Below are positions 10,045-18,684 of a stretch of DNA of 64,000 nt, one piece after another. Under the pieces are notes generated by a model that worked only from the letters and a program-made list of their open reading frames with translations, was not told the origin of the DNA and ran no database searches. The position numbers were made by a program, and so were the translations under genes. Numbering within the stretch: position 1 is the stretch's first letter; every line of letters starts with the position of its first letter. Source of the stretch: Janthinobacterium sp. J1-1 (GTDB taxonomy: Bacteria > Pseudomonadota > Gammaproteobacteria > Burkholderiales > Burkholderiaceae_D); assembly GCF_030944405.1 (NCBI RefSeq), contig NZ_CP132339.1:4960001-5024000 (forward strand), written 5' to 3'.

Positions 10045-11085
10045 ATGGCGATCACACCACTGGCAGCACTGCACCGCAAACTGTTCGACGAGACCGATGG
10101 CGTCAAGTTCGGCAAGCTGGCGGACAGGCTGCTCAAGAAGCACGGCGAGAGCGACCGGCAAGCCGTGCTGGCCATGCTGACCGCGTATGCGCGCGACGGT
10201 CAACTGCTGCACTGGCGCAATTTCCTGATGAACGATATCGTGCGCCTGATGCAGCCGGGCGAACAGCGCGATTTTTTCGCGTGGGCCGTGACGCAAGAAA
10301 AACTGGCCTATTGGGGCATCGACGGCCTGCTGAAAAGCAGCGGCAGGCAGGCGTATGACACGGTGGTGGCGCTGGCCGTCTCGGACGCCATGCCGCTGGA
10401 AGTGAAGGCCAAGGCCGTGAAAAGCCTGGCCGTACTGAGCCGCCAGCCGTTTGACGCCGGCTTGCCGCAGGACCCGGGCCACTGGAAGGCGGACAGCCTG
10501 CGCCTAGATGATGTGCTGGCCTGGCAGCGCGATGGCTATCCGGACGGCGCGGGCTTTGCACCGCCGGCCATGCATGCATCGCTGGACGATCCACGTACGG
10601 CGCTGGAAAAAGCCGCCGCAAGCCTGGAAAAAAAACTGGCGGCCGTGCGCAAGCAGGACCAGGACCTGGCGCGTCCGTCCAACTGGCTGGTGATCGCCAG
10701 CGAGGCCGACTTGGCCGCCATCGACGAACGCTGGACTTTACCGGAACAATACCGGCGCTTCCTGGCCCGCTATTCGCCGCTCAGGGTGCATATCGACAGC
10801 AAGCGCTATTTCCAGGGCTTGAACCTGTACGGCGCGGCGGACCTGCTCAAGGCCCAGCACGGCTACTCGTACAATCCGGTCGACCAGGAAATCATTGCCG
10901 GATGGCCGGCGAGCTACGTGGTGATTGCCGATGCGGGCGCCGATCCGTATTGCCTGGACCTGTCCGCCATTACCGACGGCGACGCGCCGATTTACACTGC
11001 CGAGCACGGCGCCGGCGCATGGCGTTTTGAGCGCCATGCGGACAGTTTTGTCGACTTCCTCAAGGGAATCGCCAAAGCCGCTTAG
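10045..11085 (+). CDS. SMI1/KNR4 (SUKH)-domain protein
   Basis: This 346-residue protein ends in a SUKH-like domain (about residues 205-345): LPEQYRRFLARYS, then WPASYVVIADAGADPYCLDL and a closing SFVDFL. SUKH proteins are common immunity proteins in polymorphic-toxin systems. The N-terminal ~200 residues are helical and not recognised. CAGGAA precedes ATG 10045 by 4 bp, so I prefer it to an in-frame start 99 bp earlier. It is divergent from the ankyrin protein, another immunity-like type. Its stop overlaps the convergent TonB receptor's stop by 4 bp. Confidence 0.75.
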   Translation: MAITPLAALHRKLFDETDGVKFGKLADRLLKKHGESDRQAVLAMLTAYARDGQLLHWRNFLMNDIVRLMQPGEQRDFFAWAVTQEKLAYWGIDGLLKSSGRQAYDTVVALAVSDAMPLEVKAKAVKSLAVLSRQPFDAGLPQDPGHWKADSLRLDDVLAWQRDGYPDGAGFAPPAMHASLDDPRTALEKAAASLEKKLAAVRKQDQDLARPSNWLVIASEADLAAIDERWTLPEQYRRFLARYSPLRVHIDSKRYFQGLNLYGAADLLKAQHGYSYNPVDQEIIAGWPASYVVIADAGADPYCLDLSAITDGDAPIYTAEHGAGAWRFERHADSFVDFLKGIAKAA

Positions 11086-13382
11086 CCTGGTTCTCCACCG
11101 GGCCCACCCGGCCCAGGACCGCCTGGCCCGCCCGGACCGCGTCCACCCGGCGGACCAAAGCGCGGCTCGCGCTCGCCCTCTTTCGCCGCCGAGGTGGCGC
11201 CGCCAATCCGGTACGACAGCCCCACGTAGATCATGCGGCCATCGAAGCTGCGCGTGCTCGTCTCGCGCAGCGAGGCGCTGTTGATGACGGTTTCCATCTT
11301 GTTGGTGCTGAGCACGTCCGTCACATTCATCACCAGGTTCAGCTGCGGCGTGAGCACATGGCGCCAGCTCATGTTGAGCGTGTTGTTCGGCGAGCGGTAG
11401 CCCTGGCCCGACAAGGTCTTGCCCTGCATCTGCAAGGCCAACTGCACCTGGTTAGCGGGATTGAGCTGGTAGTTCAGGCGCGCCCGGCCGCTCAGGGAAT
11501 TGGCGGTGCGCGTGCTGCGGTTGCCCAGGTCATCCTGCGAGGTCTGCTGGCTGCGCGCCAGGTTGCCGCTGGTGTTCAGGGTCAGCGATGGCGTCAGCTT
11601 GCCCGACAGGCTGAATTCCAGTCCGCTCGAATGGCTGCCGGCGCCGTTTTCACGCGTGGTCAACAGCACATTGTCGCTGATGAAATAGCGGTAGTCGACG
11701 ATGGCGTCCTTGTCGCGGCGGTGATAGCCGCGCAGGCTGCTTTCCAGGCCGAACAATTTCGTCTCATAGCCGACCTCGAAGGAATCGGTCTGCGTCGGTT
11801 TCAGCTGCGGGTTGCCGGACGAGACATTGAATTCGTCGCGGTACACCACGTAGGGGTTCAGGTCGCCCGCATTGGGCCGGCGGATGCGGTGCGCATAGCT
11901 GAAGCGCAGATTGCTTTCGTCGTTGACCTTGTAGGTGGCGAACAGGCTGGGAATATAGTTCACATAGCTGTTGCCGGCTTCGATGCCGCCCGTGATCTGG
12001 CGAATGTCGAGGTCGGTGTATTCGGCGCGCAGGCCGGCCAGCGCGCCCCAGCGCTCGGACAGGCGCATCTGGTACGAGCCATACAGCGCGATGGTGCGCT
12101 CGTCGAGCTCGTAACGGTTGCTGCGCATGGCGTTGACGGTTTCACCGAGCGTCACGGGATTGATGTCGGTGTAGAGCGTATCGAAACTGCTCTTGTTGTC
12201 GGCCACCTTGTAGCCCAGCTTGGCCGTGCCGCCGGCCAGCGGCCGCTCGTAGTCGCCGCTGAAGTCGACGATGCGGTTGCCCGTGTCGCTATGCTGGCGC
12301 GCACGGGTGTCCAAGGCGTTGCCGGTGGCGATCGCGTAGACGTTGGCGTAGTCGCTATTGTTGTCATTGTCGGAGGACGATACGCGCAGGTCGATCTTCA
12401 GGGTTTCGCCCGGCAGTTCTCCCTTGTGATCGTAGCGCGCGCCCCAGCTGTAGTTGCGGCTGTCGCCATTGCGCAAGGTGCTGCGCACATAGTCGCCGAT
12501 GGTGTTGCCGCTGCTGTCGCCGTTGATGTAGCGGTCGGTCGAGCGCGCATCGTTGCTGCGGCCGTTATACGACACGCTGGCGGCCAGGGTGTCGTTGGCG
12601 TCCAGGTTGTAGTTGACGGTGCCGTTTACGCCCAGGGAATCGTTCAGGCCATTGCTGACGGAGCTCTGGCTGCTGGGCGCGAACGCGCCGGTCTGGCGGT
12701 CGAGCCGCTCGCGGCTGGTCTCGCCTGTCGAGTTGCGTCCGTCATGGCGGAAATTGATGCCGCCCTGGAAGCCCCACGGGCCTTCGTTGTAGGTGCCCGA
12801 GGTGGATGTGTTGTAGCGCCCGGCAATGCCGGCGTTGGCGTTGACGGTGGCAAAGCCGCCCGGTTTGCGGTTGCGCCGCATCACCAGGTTCAGGATCGGG
12901 CCGCCACCGGCCTCGTTGCCGAACTGCGCGCCGGGATTGTTGATCACTTCCACCGATTCGATATCGTCGGCCGCCATCGCGTTCAGGGTCGCCCCGCGCG
13001 AATCGCCTTGCAGCATGGCCGACGGCTTGCCATCGATCAGGATCTGTACATTGCTGCTGCCGCGCAGAGACACCGTGCCATCCGGGTCGACCGCCACCGA
13101 CGGCACGTTGTTGAGCGCATCGGCCGCCGTGCCATTGGTGCTGCCGACATCGGACTTGACGTCGTAGACCTGGCGGTCGATGCGGCCGGTCGGGCGTTCG
13201 GCCGTGACGCTGACGGAAGGCGTGGTGTCGGCGGCGGCTTGCTTGACGACCGGCACGGTTTTCGCGGGTGGCGCGTTGATGACGACGGCGTCGGCCGCAG
13301 GCGGCTGGGTCTGCGCCTGGGCAGCAGTATTGGCGTACAAGAGGCTGCCGCCAGCGATACAGCAGAAAACGATTTTTTGCAT
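11082..13382 (-). CDS. TonB-dependent receptor with Gly/Pro-rich C-terminal tail
   Basis: From ATG 13382 the protein has about 766 residues with a signal peptide ending AAQAQ. A plug domain follows (ADALNNVPSVAVDPDG, VSLRGSSNVQILIDGKPS), then a large beta-barrel of the Cir/FrpB-like type. It should import a ligand across the outer membrane with TonB energy. The barrel seems to end at YVGLSYRIG, after which comes a ~40-residue tail dominated by Gly and Pro, unusual because outer-membrane assembly signals normally sit at the extreme C-terminus. An in-frame start at 13451 would add 23 residues and spoil the signal peptide. The ligand is unknown. Confidence 0.88.
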   Translation of the reverse strand: MQKIVFCCIAGGSLLYANTAAQAQTQPPAADAVVINAPPAKTVPVVKQAAADTTPSVSVTAERPTGRIDRQVYDVKSDVGSTNGTAADALNNVPSVAVDPDGTVSLRGSSNVQILIDGKPSAMLQGDSRGATLNAMAADDIESVEVINNPGAQFGNEAGGGPILNLVMRRNRKPGGFATVNANAGIAGRYNTSTSGTYNEGPWGFQGGINFRHDGRNSTGETSRERLDRQTGAFAPSSQSSVSNGLNDSLGVNGTVNYNLDANDTLAASVSYNGRSNDARSTDRYINGDSSGNTIGDYVRSTLRNGDSRNYSWGARYDHKGELPGETLKIDLRVSSSDNDNNSDYANVYAIATGNALDTRARQHSDTGNRIVDFSGDYERPLAGGTAKLGYKVADNKSSFDTLYTDINPVTLGETVNAMRSNRYELDERTIALYGSYQMRLSERWGALAGLRAEYTDLDIRQITGGIEAGNSYVNYIPSLFATYKVNDESNLRFSYAHRIRRPNAGDLNPYVVYRDEFNVSSGNPQLKPTQTDSFEVGYETKLFGLESSLRGYHRRDKDAIVDYRYFISDNVLLTTRENGAGSHSSGLEFSLSGKLTPSLTLNTSGNLARSQQTSQDDLGNRSTRTANSLSGRARLNYQLNPANQVQLALQMQGKTLSGQGYRSPNNTLNMSWRHVLTPQLNLVMNVTDVLSTNKMETVINSASLRETSTRSFDGRMIYVGLSYRIGGATSAAKEGEREPRFGPPGGRGPGGPGGPGPGGPGGEPG

Positions 13383-13685
13383 GGACTTTATGGAGGTGAT
13401 GGCGGCGATGGCGCCGCGGGCGGCTGTCATGCCAGGATGAATCAATGGCACGATTTTAGGGGGCTAGCCAAATGAGAACAATTGGTATTTACTCAGTTTA
13501 ACGTTTAAAACAGTGTTGTGGTAATCCTGCCTCATTTGCTGATCGCGGACCGGCAGACGCTGGCCGCATGAACCAGCCGGAAGATCGGAATTGAAAGACA
13601 TGCTGGCAATTGAAATTATTTGGACTATACTCACATCAGACTAATCAAACTAATCAAAGCAATTGAACCAGCAGAGAGTCATATC
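13383..13685. promoter_or_regulatory. divergent intergenic region, TonB receptor / RES-Xre operon
   Basis: About 300 bp without a gene. The part from 13450 to 13685 is AT-rich. Before the plus-strand antitoxin gene, TATACT (13626-13631) looks like a -10 element, with CTGGCA (13603-13608) 17 bp upstream as a weak -35. Immediately downstream, the 9-mer ACTAATCAA occurs twice in tandem (13640-13648 and 13649-13657), well placed to be an operator for the antitoxin. Confidence 0.5.
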
Positions 13686-14366
13686 ATGATGGATATTGAA
13701 GTTGAAGCAACAATAGACAATGTCGTTTCCTTTGCCGGACAGCCGTCCGAAGTCAGCGAGCAATTGCAGGGCCTGAAAAATGGCCGCGTGGTGGCCATTG
13801 CAATAGAGGATATTTCTCAGCGCGAAAATGATGCTCTGGAAAACATGCTGCTGGGCGCCGCCAGGCTGTTCAAGCAAACCATGTCCGAGCAACTGGCCGA
13901 ACAGATGTCCTTGCTTGCCAGGGCCTTCGCGCCGAAAGAGCCGCCGACGCCGGTCATGCTGAAAGAAGCGGAAATGATGGCGCGTGCGCAAAAAGCCGTG
14001 TTTGCCGCTTCCGATTGGCTCACCGCAGCGCAGGTCGCTACCCTGGCCGGTTTCAGCGACTCGAACCTGAGCGCCCAGCCCAGCAAATGGCGGCGCGAAA
14101 GCAACATCTTCACTGTGCGCCTGGATGGCACCGAGTACTTTCCAGGCTATGGACTCGACCGCGATCACGGCTATCGCCCCTTGAAAGCGCTGAAAAAGAT
14201 CATTGACCTGTTCAAGGGGCACAAGGAAGGCTGGGGGCTGGCGTACTGGTTTGCCTCCAACAACAGTTTCTTGGGCGGCAAGCGTCCGCTGGAGCTGTTA
14301 AAAACCGCGCCGGAGCAAGTCTTTGCCGCCGCGCAGGATGAGCTGGAAGGCATCGTGCATGCCTGA
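13686..14366 (+). CDS. MbcA/Xre-type antitoxin of RES toxin (atypical, 226 aa)
   Basis: The C-terminal ~60 residues (KALKKIIDLF ... LGGKRPLELL) resemble the toxin-binding domain of MbcA/ParS/Xre antitoxins, including the LGG-K/R-PLEL motif. A DNA-binding segment is plausible at about 110-150 (WLTAAQVATLAGFS). At 226 residues it is longer than the usual ~150, with an unassigned N-terminal ~100 residues. It overlaps the RES toxin gene by 8 bp, so translation is coupled. ATG 13686 has AGAGAG about 8 bp upstream. The protein should neutralise the toxin and repress its own promoter; both are inferred from family and position. Confidence 0.75.
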   Translation: MMDIEVEATIDNVVSFAGQPSEVSEQLQGLKNGRVVAIAIEDISQRENDALENMLLGAARLFKQTMSEQLAEQMSLLARAFAPKEPPTPVMLKEAEMMARAQKAVFAASDWLTAAQVATLAGFSDSNLSAQPSKWRRESNIFTVRLDGTEYFPGYGLDRDHGYRPLKALKKIIDLFKGHKEGWGLAYWFASNNSFLGGKRPLELLKTAPEQVFAAAQDELEGIVHA

Positions 14367-14997
14367 TATCGCAAAAACATCCCTGCACCTGACAATCTAC
14401 AAGTTGCCAGCAGGGACGTTTTTGCACCGCATACATCAAAGCTGTTACGGTGGCACGGAGTTTAATCCTGGCACCAAGGGCAATGCCCGCTTCTCTCCCA
14501 TCGCCACTCCCGACGGCACAGCTATCCCAACCATGTATGCGGGAGAAACCTTTGATTGCGCCGCGATGGAGTCCATCTTCCACGACGTGCCCTTCGCACC
14601 AGGATTCAAAAGCCTGGCAAAAAGCAAGCTCAAGGATCAGGTATATTCCGAGATCAACACCACGGCCGAACTGATGCTGGTCGATCTACGTACCACCGCC
14701 CTGCGCAAACTCGGCATCGAGCGCAAGCATCTGATCGACACGGAAAAAGACCAGTACTCATCGACGCGCGAGGTGGCTGTCGCCATCCACACCCAGCGGC
14801 CCGATGCGCAAGGGCTGCTGTGGACCTCGCGCCAGGATGACAGCGCCAAGTCAGTGGTACTGTTCGGCCACCGGATCGCGCCCGGCACCTTGCAACAAAC
14901 GGCAGGCCCACGCGACCTGGTTAATGACACGACTGTCTATGAGAAGGTCTTGACCCTGGCCGAGCGCATCGGTGTCGAGATCGTTCCCGGCATCTAA
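14359..14997 (+). CDS. RES-domain toxin (NAD-degrading family)
   Basis: The 212-residue protein has the RES pattern: LHRIH near residue 20, RFSP near residue 41, ETFDCAAMESIFHDV near residue 60, and a C-terminal region with S and E residues. RES toxins such as MbcT deplete NAD+ and arrest growth unless bound by their Xre/MbcA partner. ATG 14359 overlaps the antitoxin's end, as expected for a coupled pair. The last base of its TAA stop is the first base of an inverted-repeat element, so an insertion may have trimmed the 3' end or landed exactly at the stop. Confidence 0.85.
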   Translation: MPDIAKTSLHLTIYKLPAGTFLHRIHQSCYGGTEFNPGTKGNARFSPIATPDGTAIPTMYAGETFDCAAMESIFHDVPFAPGFKSLAKSKLKDQVYSEINTTAELMLVDLRTTALRKLGIERKHLIDTEKDQYSSTREVAVAIHTQRPDAQGLLWTSRQDDSAKSVVLFGHRIAPGTLQQTAGPRDLVNDTTVYEKVLTLAERIGVEIVPGI

Positions 14998-15156
14998 GAG
15001 CCTATCCCAGTAGATGAATACGCCCCCTGCTGGCGCCCCTCAGAAGCGGGGACTGCGTTGCTCGTCGTTGCATGGCTCGCCATGCGGCCTCCTCGCGCCT
15101 TGTCCGCGCTCCTGATGAGCTGCAAGCAGAAGACGCTCACTACTGGGATAGGCTCT
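14997..15156. mobile_element. 160-bp MITE-like element with 17-bp perfect terminal inverted repeats
   Basis: AGAGCCTATCCCAGTAG (14997-15013) is the exact reverse complement of 15140-15156. The 126-bp interior carries no plausible gene but has small hairpins such as GCATGGC-TC-GCCATGC. Size and perfect ends fit a non-autonomous transposable element or a large intergenic repeat. No clear target duplication is visible. It separates the RES toxin stop from the convergent TerD/VWA gene. Confidence 0.65.
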
Positions 15157-15171
15157 AAGCCTGCAAACAGC

Positions 15172-16518
15172 TTACGCCAGCAGCCCATGCTGCCGCGCCA
15201 GCTTCAGCCAGCCCGGATATTCCGTCATCAAGAGGTCATACAGCTCGCCGTCGCTGTGCTCGTCAGGCGAGCTGACGGAGAAATAATTGGCGTTGTCGAC
15301 CAGGCGGCCCTGCAGTTCATCGAGCTTTTCCAAGAAGGGGAAATCGGAGTCGGCAAAGGCGGCGAGGAATTTGCTTTTCGATTTGCGGCCCTTGCCGATG
15401 CCCATGAATTGCCAGAAGATCGGCTCATTGCTGGACCAGCGCAATTGCTTTTCCGTTGTCGCCTGATCGCTGGTGCCGCCGTCGGTCACGAACATGACAT
15501 AGACGGGCAGCTCGGCGCGAAGGGGACGGCTGCGCTCGCCGCCGCGCGCGTCGGGAAAATAGAACGCACGGATCGCTTCCATCGCCCGGCCGTAGCGGGT
15601 GTCGCCTTCGAGCGGATGGTGGTCGATGGCGCGGCTGACATAGGTGGTGCAGTTGCGCAGGTCCATCGGATCGGGCTGGTGGACGTTCTTGCCGAACAGG
15701 AAAACGTCGATCTCGCCATCGTCGTCGAACTTGCAGCCCAGGGCCAGGATGCGCTCGGCGAACTGCTGCACCAGGCCGTCGCGGTACAAACGGCCCATGG
15801 AACCGGAAATATCGAGGCACAGGCAGACCTTGGCGCGGTGGTCAAGCAGCCCCACTTTTTGCAGCGAGACGCCCGCCTGCTTGACCAGGCTGACCAGCTG
15901 CGGCGCTTCGCGCTCGACCCGCTTTTCCAGGTTGATCTTGGCTTGCGCCACGGCGGAGACGGCGGCGGGCGCGGCAGAGGGAGCGGCGGGCGCAGACTGG
16001 TCGACCTCGCCACCGAAATGGCGCACCAGCGCATCGAGTCCGCCATTGAAACCCTGGCCCACGGCCATGAAGCGCCACTGGCCATCCTTGCGGTAAAGCT
16101 CGCCCAGCATGACGGCTTTTTCCTGCGCAAAGTCCTTGCCCGCAAACGCAAAGCGGGCAACTTCGCGGCCGGCGGCCAGCAGGCGCAGATAACCCGTTTG
16201 CATCTGCGACATCACGCCGCCGCCATCGATGCTGGCCGTCAGCACGAGACGATCTATACTCGCGGGCAGGCGCGCCAGCTGGAAGGCAAACGCGGCGCCA
16301 TCGCCTTGCGTGCCGCTTTTCGCTTCCACCGCGCCGCACGGCGTGCGCGGCTGGTTGAAAAAGGTCATGTAGCGGTCGTCCGACAGCTTGCCGGCCGCGT
16401 CGAGGCCAAAGCAGGCAAAGTCGAGCGTCAGGCCCTGGGCGGCGACACCGATTTCCAGCACGCCATCCGGCGCCGATTGCGCCAGCGGCAAGCGCTGGCC
16501 CTTGGACAAAGCTTCCAT
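15172..16518 (-). CDS. TerD-domain / von Willebrand A protein, TerF-like
   Basis: In 448 residues, an N-terminal TerD-like domain (about 1-180) is followed by a von Willebrand type A domain (about 215-430) with a MIDAS motif CLDISGSMG and later VTDGGTSD. The two are joined by an Ala/Pro linker. This matches TerF-like proteins of tellurite-resistance and chemical-stress operons, thought to form metal-dependent cytoplasmic complexes. ATG 16518 is chosen because AAGGAG lies 5 bp upstream. A GTG 15 bp earlier would contain that site. It is the last gene of the operon, 11 bp after the TerA-like gene. Confidence 0.85.
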   Translation of the reverse strand: MEALSKGQRLPLAQSAPDGVLEIGVAAQGLTLDFACFGLDAAGKLSDDRYMTFFNQPRTPCGAVEAKSGTQGDGAAFAFQLARLPASIDRLVLTASIDGGGVMSQMQTGYLRLLAAGREVARFAFAGKDFAQEKAVMLGELYRKDGQWRFMAVGQGFNGGLDALVRHFGGEVDQSAPAAPSAAPAAVSAVAQAKINLEKRVEREAPQLVSLVKQAGVSLQKVGLLDHRAKVCLCLDISGSMGRLYRDGLVQQFAERILALGCKFDDDGEIDVFLFGKNVHQPDPMDLRNCTTYVSRAIDHHPLEGDTRYGRAMEAIRAFYFPDARGGERSRPLRAELPVYVMFVTDGGTSDQATTEKQLRWSSNEPIFWQFMGIGKGRKSKSKFLAAFADSDFPFLEKLDELQGRLVDNANYFSVSSPDEHSDGELYDLLMTEYPGWLKLARQHGLLA

Positions 16519-16529
16519 TCCATTCTCCT

Positions 16530-17777
16530 TCACACGATATAGCGGCGCGGATTGTCCGCATTGAAATCATCCTCGTCTTCCTTGTCGTCGCCCTTGAAGA
16601 CGACGGGACCGTCAAACGCCAGCTGCAAGGATTCGCCCTGCCAGCGCAGCCATGGCGTCGCTTCGCTGTCCGGCTCGGAGGTCTTGCCCGACGGTTCCAG
16701 CACGATGCTGTCGGCGTAGACGCGCGCGAGACCGATCACATAGGTGTAGACATCGTCGTCGCCGGCGCCCGAGTCGCGGAAGTCAAACGCGCATTCGACC
16801 ACCTGCTCGCCATACTCCATCACCATTTTCGGGCGCATCGAGGCAACCGACACGGCGCCATTGGCCAGTGCCGAGTAGACGCTGAACACCAGGCCCACCG
16901 TGCCGCCATAGAACTGCGCCAGGGCGGGATTGACTTCGACCGTTTCCGTGGCCGGCTCGCGGCCGGTGACGTTGGTCACGTCGCCCAAGTGGCGCACATA
17001 GGGCATGGCATCGAAACTGCCCGACTTTTCCGGTGCCTGGATGCAGCGCATGCGGCCATCCGGCAACAGTATGCCCACCCTCAAGTCCAGGTCGTCGTTA
17101 TCGTCGTCGCCATCGCCGTTATCGACCCAGGTGGCCTTGACGATCAGTTTTTTCGGCGCACTGGCGCCCTTGGCCAGCGACAATTTATGCGTCTGGCCCG
17201 CCTTGGTCAGTGAAATCTTCGACAGCGAAATCCTGGGCGCCACCGGTTCGGCCGCGGCCTGCGCCACCTCGCCGCCGAAGTGCGCCACCAGCGCATCGAG
17301 TCCGCCGTTGAAACCCTGGCCCACGGCCATGAAACGCCATTGGCCGTCCTTGCGATAGAGCTCGCCCAGCATGACGGCTCTCTCGTTGGCAAAATCCTTG
17401 CCGGCATAGGCAAAGCGCGCCAGCTCGCGCGCCCCATCGAACAGGCGCAGATGGCCGCTGCCCAGTTGCGACAGGGTGGCGGCGCCATCGATGGCGGCCG
17501 TGATCACCAGGCGGTCGATGGAGGCCGGCAAGCGGTCCAGCTGGAAATGGAAACCGGCGGGGTCGCCGGCCGGGGCCCGCACGTCCACCGCGCCGCACGG
17601 CGTGCGCGGCTGGTTGAAGAAAGTCATGTAGCGGTCATCGGATAATTTGCCGGCGGCATCAAGGCCGAAACAGGCGTAATCGAGCGCCACGCCCTCGCCG
17701 GCGATACCGAGTTGCAAAACATTGCCCGTGACAAGGCCGGCCAGTGCCAGGCGCTGCCCTTTGATCAGAGTTTCCAT
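16530..17777 (-). CDS. TerD-domain plus TerA-like protein
   Basis: The 415-residue protein opens with a TerD-like domain (about 1-180) very close to that of its downstream neighbour, both containing LSDDRYMTFFNQPRTPCGAV. A second region (about 195-415) resembles TerA. It has an Asp-rich calcium-type segment (DNGDGDDDNDDLDLRVG), and further acidic residues close the protein. Ter proteins bind Ca2+ and protect against tellurite, phage and other stresses. ATG 17777 is preferred to a TTG at 17822, although its ribosome site is weak. The near-duplicate N-terminal domains show gene duplication within the operon. Confidence 0.82.
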   Translation of the reverse strand: METLIKGQRLALAGLVTGNVLQLGIAGEGVALDYACFGLDAAGKLSDDRYMTFFNQPRTPCGAVDVRAPAGDPAGFHFQLDRLPASIDRLVITAAIDGAATLSQLGSGHLRLFDGARELARFAYAGKDFANERAVMLGELYRKDGQWRFMAVGQGFNGGLDALVAHFGGEVAQAAAEPVAPRISLSKISLTKAGQTHKLSLAKGASAPKKLIVKATWVDNGDGDDDNDDLDLRVGILLPDGRMRCIQAPEKSGSFDAMPYVRHLGDVTNVTGREPATETVEVNPALAQFYGGTVGLVFSVYSALANGAVSVASMRPKMVMEYGEQVVECAFDFRDSGAGDDDVYTYVIGLARVYADSIVLEPSGKTSEPDSEATPWLRWQGESLQLAFDGPVVFKGDDKEDEDDFNADNPRRYIV

Positions 17778-17812
17778 GCGGAATTGAGCTTTGATTATTT
17801 GAAAAGAGGGAG

Positions 17813-17906
17813 CGCCGGACAACGGCTCAGGGCAAGGCGCGCTGCCGAAGACAGTACGAATGTACGGCGAGGCAGCAGCAACGCTGCCATGGGCCGTTTT
17901 CCGGTG
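17813..17906. repeat. 94-bp palindromic element inside the ter operon
   Basis: CGCCGGACAACGGCTC (17813-17828) and the reverse complement of 17891-17906 agree at 13 of 16 positions. Nested inside are GCTGCC/GGCAGC arms and a GTAC-GAAT-GTAC core. The unit lies between the first and second ter genes and could stabilise, process or attenuate the transcript. Confidence 0.55.
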
Positions 17907-17909
17907 CTC

Positions 17910-18485
17910 TTAAGCGTTGATGCCGAAGGAGACTGCCAGGGGACCCAGGCCGCCTTTGAAACCTTGGCCGATGGCCTTGAATTTCCATTCGCTGCCGGCC
18001 CGGTAAATTTCACCGAAGATCATCGCCGCTTCCGTCGAACCGTCTTCCGACAGGTCGTAGCGGGCGATTTCCTGGCCGTTGTCGCCGTTCAGGCAGCGGA
18101 TATAGGCCTTGCTGACCATGCCGAAGTTCTGCTTGCGGTTCTCCGCGTCGTGGATGGTGACGGCCACGGCGATCTTGTCGATATCGGCAGGCACATTGGC
18201 CAGGTCGATGGCGATCTTTTCATCGTCGCCGTCGCCGCCGCCGGTGGTGTTGTCGCCGGCGTGGACGATGGAGCCATCGGCAGACTTCAGGTTATTGTAG
18301 AAAATGAAGTCGGCATCGGAGCGGGCCTTGCCGTCCGTTTTCAGCAGGAAGGCGCTGCCGTCCAGGTCGAAGGCGGCGCCATCGGTGGCGCGTGGGTCCC
18401 AGCCCAGGCCGACCACGATTTTTTTCAGGCCGGGAGCTTCCTTGCTCAGGTTGACATTGCCGCCTTTTTGCAAACTGATCGCCAT
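17910..18485 (-). CDS. TerD-family stress protein
   Basis: A single-domain TerD/TerE protein of 191 residues: [16 protein letters not shown] at the start, VVGLGWDPR, an Asp-rich Ca2+-binding segment ([14 protein letters not shown]), and a closing [19 protein letters not shown]. The family binds calcium and gives tellurite and general stress resistance, acting in the cytoplasm or at the membrane face. GAGGAAAT lies just before ATG 18485. It is the first and probably promoter-proximal gene of a three-gene minus-strand operon whose other two members carry fused TerD domains. Confidence 0.92.
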   Translation of the reverse strand: MAISLQKGGNVNLSKEAPGLKKIVVGLGWDPRATDGAAFDLDGSAFLLKTDGKARSDADFIFYNNLKSADGSIVHAGDNTTGGGDGDDEKIAIDLANVPADIDKIAVAVTIHDAENRKQNFGMVSKAYIRCLNGDNGQEIARYDLSEDGSTEAAMIFGEIYRAGSEWKFKAIGQGFKGGLGPLAVSFGINA

Positions 18486-18684
18486 GATATTTCCTCTATT
18501 AAATAACTGAGTGGATAAGAAAAATGCCAATTCGGTAAGAGCCGTCAGCCTACCACAAAGTAAATCCGTGCCAGACGCGCACTATTGAAAATAATGCCAT
18601 GAGGCAAAAAATAGCGGGGCTAGCCCTGCGCCTGGCGCCGAAATGATCGATAATGCCCGTCCAGACAGCCTGCAATCGATTCTG

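Noticed and set aside
13591..13631. TTGAAA (13591 or 13610) as -35 partner of TATACT
   Set aside because: Spacings of 29 bp and 10 bp are outside the usable range, so I kept a weaker CTGGCA at 17 bp.
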